This document shows, one piece after another, positions 61,693 through 64,000 of a DNA stretch of 64,000 nucleotides. Numbering within the stretch: position 1 is the first letter of the stretch; each line of letters opens with the position of its first letter. Below the pieces are notes generated by a model. The model made no database searches. It saw only the letters and a list, made by a program, of their open reading frames with translations, and was not told the origin of the DNA. The DNA lies in the NCBI RefSeq assembly GCF_003385455.1, contig NZ_QNUF01000017.1, positions 40,280 to 104,279 of the forward strand, read 5' to 3'. This DNA is from Chryseobacterium rhizosphaerae (lineage in GTDB: Bacteria; Bacteroidota; Bacteroidia; Flavobacteriales; Weeksellaceae). The translations under genes were made by a program, and so were the position numbers.

Positions 61693-61724
61693 GTTTTTAC
61701 AAGAATATCCACCCTATACCTTTG
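61693..61724 (+). promoter_or_regulatory. Promoter of PF14905 barrel gene
   Basis: -7 TACCTTTG at 61717-61724 with a TTTTT -33-like stretch at 61693-61697, 19 bases apart, in the 177-base divergent region shared with the kinase. Confidence 0.5.
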
Positions 61725-61758
61725 CCCCAGAGCTGTAATAAAACCTCTCTTACATACA

Positions 61759-63882
61759 ATGAAAAGAACTATTTTCTATATCTCAGTATTATTTTATTCT
61801 TTTGCGGTAGGGCAGACTAAAGACTCTGCAATGGTAAAAAAGATCGAAACGGTTACGGTAAACGCTAAAAAAAATTTGGTAGAACGTAAAGTAGATCGTC
61901 TTGTCTATAATGTTCAAAACTCTATGCTATCCCAGGGAAGCTCAGGAACAGAAGTATTAGCAGGAACTCCTTTTCTTAAAGTGGATGAAGATAAAGGTCT
62001 TCTTTCTATTGCCGGCAAAAATGGAGTCTCTGTTATGGTTAATGACCGAATGCTTAACCTTTCCGGTACCGAACTCATCAATTATTTAAGAAACTTACGT
62101 TCTGAGAACATCCTGAAAATTGAAGTCATCACTACTCCGCCTTCAAAGTATGAAGCTCAGGGAAATAGCGGGATTATTAATATTGTTTTAAAAAAAAATC
62201 AACTTCTTGGATGGAACGGTTATCTGACCACGTATTATAAACAAAAAACCTATGCCGGATTTGGGAGTGTGGCAGGGGTTAATTATCAGAATGAAAAATT
62301 AAAAGCAGCAATAAAACTACAGGGATTTGATGAAGAAAAACGTTCTGTAGAAAATTATCAGGTTATGGGAAAAAGTTCTTCGGTTAACAGAGATGACAGA
62401 AGGGATATGAATGATGGACTTGGGTTTAATGCGACACTGGATTACTCATTATCCGAAAAATCCAATATAGGAATGGTTTATGATATGATGAAAGGACACT
62501 CCAATATGGATATTCATTCGGGGCAAAACTACTTTACCGATGACACTCTAAACTTCCAGACCCAAACTGATTCTAAACACCGTTCTGATTTTACTTCCCA
62601 AATGCTGAACCTTTATTTTGATCAAAAGCTAGGAGATCATAAGCTGAGTTTTGGAGCTAATTATTATGGAAACCTTCCGGATACTCAGGTCAATTTTAAA
62701 ACCATAAATATGGCAGATCATTCAGAACAAATGGTCAGAAATCTATCTTCGGTGGACTATAAAATCTATTCTGGACAGGCTGATTTGACTTTAAATCTTA
62801 AAAATATTCAAGTTGAAGCCGGTACCAAGTACAGCCAGTTTTCGAACAACTCAGCTATTGAGTATTATAATATGATCAGTGGAAATTATACCATTGATCC
62901 GAAAAAAAGCAATCTTTTTAATTATAATGAAAAAAATTATGCAGGTTACTTCAGTGCCAGTAAAGATTTTGGTGAAAAATGGTCTGCAAAAATAGGCCTG
63001 CGTTACGAATATACCGATACAAAAGGATTTTCACCCACCACAGAGTCTCAGTCTGACAATAGGTATGGAAAACTATTTCCCACTGCTTATATTTCTTATA
63101 AGGCTGATGCTAACCATCAATTCAGTCTTACCTATTCCAAAAGGATTAACCGCCCTTATTTCCGGGCTTTAGATCCTTTCCGCTGGTACTCCAATCCAAA
63201 TACTTATTATACCGGAAATCCGAGCCTGCAGCCTTCATTCAACCATAATATTGAATTCAATTATATCTTTAAAAATAAATTCTCAGCTAATCTCTACTAC
63301 CAGAGAACCTTGAATAGTTTTGACCAGATCACATTTTTAGATGGAATCCAGCTAACCAGTACCTATCAAAATTATTACAATCAAAACAATTATGGGATCA
63401 ATCTTAACTATACAGATACTTTTTTCAAAATCTGGGAAAGCAATCTTTCTGCATCCTTCAGCTGTAATGAAACCCAGATTACCCAATTCAATGCCGTCCC
63501 TAAAAGTGGGCAAGCCTTCTATTATTCTACCAACAATACTTTCAGACTCAATAAAGCCAAAACGTTTTTTCTGTTTTTAAATTACTGGCATAATCTTCCA
63601 TCAAGGGATGGGTATATGTCCGTCAGAAACAGGGCCAGTGCTGATGCCGGAATAAAAATGAGCTTTGCAGAAAAAGCATTGCAGATTAACCTTTCGGTAA
63701 GTGATATCTTTAAACAATCCGGATATAAAGCCAATATGTATTTCTCCGATAATACACAGTCTTTCAATAATTATTGGGACGCCAGAAGGCTGACCTTAAG
63801 TATCACCTATAATTTCGGCAACCAGAAGCTGAAAAATGAGGAGAGAAAAATTAATTTTGAAGAAAAAAACCGGGCACAATAA
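61759..63882 (+). CDS. Outer-membrane beta-barrel protein (PF14905 type)
   Basis: A 707-residue TonB-receptor-like protein. Signal peptide (KRTIFYISVLFYSFAVGQ), then a plug-like region with VTVNAKKNLVERKVDRLVYNVQNS and VEVITTP-type IEVITTPPSKYEAQGNSGIINIVLKKNQ, then a large barrel (PF14905) ending ARRLTLSITYNFGNQ. The C-terminal tail is charged (KLKNEERKINFEEKNRAQ). Such proteins are presumed to sense or import peptides or metals in Bacteroidota; no substrate is evident. It diverges from the LytS/LytTR system. Confidence 0.87.
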   Translation: MKRTIFYISVLFYSFAVGQTKDSAMVKKIETVTVNAKKNLVERKVDRLVYNVQNSMLSQGSSGTEVLAGTPFLKVDEDKGLLSIAGKNGVSVMVNDRMLNLSGTELINYLRNLRSENILKIEVITTPPSKYEAQGNSGIINIVLKKNQLLGWNGYLTTYYKQKTYAGFGSVAGVNYQNEKLKAAIKLQGFDEEKRSVENYQVMGKSSSVNRDDRRDMNDGLGFNATLDYSLSEKSNIGMVYDMMKGHSNMDIHSGQNYFTDDTLNFQTQTDSKHRSDFTSQMLNLYFDQKLGDHKLSFGANYYGNLPDTQVNFKTINMADHSEQMVRNLSSVDYKIYSGQADLTLNLKNIQVEAGTKYSQFSNNSAIEYYNMISGNYTIDPKKSNLFNYNEKNYAGYFSASKDFGEKWSAKIGLRYEYTDTKGFSPTTESQSDNRYGKLFPTAYISYKADANHQFSLTYSKRINRPYFRALDPFRWYSNPNTYYTGNPSLQPSFNHNIEFNYIFKNKFSANLYYQRTLNSFDQITFLDGIQLTSTYQNYYNQNNYGINLNYTDTFFKIWESNLSASFSCNETQITQFNAVPKSGQAFYYSTNNTFRLNKAKTFFLFLNYWHNLPSRDGYMSVRNRASADAGIKMSFAEKALQINLSVSDIFKQSGYKANMYFSDNTQSFNNYWDARRLTLSITYNFGNQKLKNEERKINFEEKNRAQ

Positions 63883-63901
63883 TGAAATCCGCCTGTTTAT
63901 T

Positions 63902-64000
63902 TGAGTCGTCCTAAAATAGGTTGACATAAAATTAAACAATATTTAATCCGGAGATGCATTTGTTTCTTCGGATTTTTTATGGACTGTATCTGGGGTTTGC
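63902..64000. mobile_element. Possible edge of an insertion sequence (incomplete)
   Basis: From 63902 the sequence reads TGAGTCGTCCTAAAATAGG followed by TTGACA. From memory this resembles the terminal inverted repeats of IS3-type elements in Bacteroidota (GTCCT..AAATxxGTTGACA). A hairpin AATCCGGAG/CTTCGGATT (63945-63953, 63966-63974) followed by T6 lies inside. No transposase ORF can be seen before the window ends, so this is only a suggestion; the hairpin may simply terminate the barrel gene. Confidence 0.3.

Noticed and set aside
1..64000. CRISPR arrays, tRNA and rRNA genes
   Set aside because: No regularly spaced repeats with unique spacers, no cas genes and no clover-leaf or rRNA-like sequence were seen.

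Overview
The window reads as chromosomal DNA from a pigmented flavobacterium, most like Chryseobacterium or a close Weeksellaceae relative. The DNA is AT-rich, and promoters match the Bacteroidota TAnnTTTG -7 box. A secreted protease carries a type IX secretion (T9SS) C-terminal sorting domain. SusC/TonB-type and PF14905-type outer-membrane barrels are present, and the first third is a flexirubin (aryl-polyene / dialkylresorcinol pigment) gene cluster. No rRNA, tRNA, CRISPR array or complete mobile element was seen.

1-23,000: flexirubin cluster in two converging arms. The rightward arm (228-8233) encodes a degenerate ketosynthase-like protein, an acyl carrier protein (ACP), a ketosynthase (KS) and a KS-beta/chain-length-factor-like partner lacking the catalytic Cys. 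It continues with a polysaccharide deacetylase, a LolA-like carrier, a lipoprotein, a small outer-membrane barrel, a FabZ-like hotdog dehydratase, a secreted unknown and a glycosyltransferase-DUF2062 fusion. A large M36 (fungalysin) metalloprotease lies between the arms. The leftward arm (19633 down to 11089) encodes a tyrosine ammonia-lyase, FabG, KS, ACP, an LpxL-type acyltransferase, a CrtI-like FAD enzyme, a C45 N-terminal-nucleophile acyltransferase lipoprotein and a small membrane protein. Divergent from the lyase is a flavin enzyme with the halogenase WxWxIP signature. A PaaK-like adenylate-forming ligase and a secreted unknown close the cluster. Together they could deaminate tyrosine to 4-coumarate, activate it, extend it on ACPs, modify the ring and move the product to the outer membrane. 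The dialkylresorcinol genes (darA/darB) and an MMPL exporter are not in the window.

23,000-32,000: housekeeping. M23 peptidase, ileS, a DksA/TraR zinc-finger protein, two small proteins, lspA, a SanA-like DUF218 protein and trpS.

32,000-39,800: two-component system with PepSY-like proteins, a HAD nucleotidase, a 44-residue ORF, an ECF sigma factor, a small barrel, and metK preceded by a SAM-II riboswitch with its own promoter. An OxyR-like regulator diverges from katA.

39,900-50,800: catalase, enoyl-CoA hydratase, dCMP deaminase, XerD, Nudix hydrolase, haem-binding protein, Ig-like lipoprotein, beta-lactamase-family hydrolase, a 2-hydroxyacid dehydrogenase, a frameshifted GxxExxY gene between inverted CACAAAT repeats, an acyl-CoA thioesterase and an HU-CCDC81 protein.

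51,000-64,000: TonB-dependent receptor under a TPP riboswitch, a WG-repeat protein, two different aconitases side by side (acnB, acnA-type), a LytTR regulator with its LytS-type kinase, and a PF14905 barrel protein. The last ~100 bases may be the edge of an insertion sequence.
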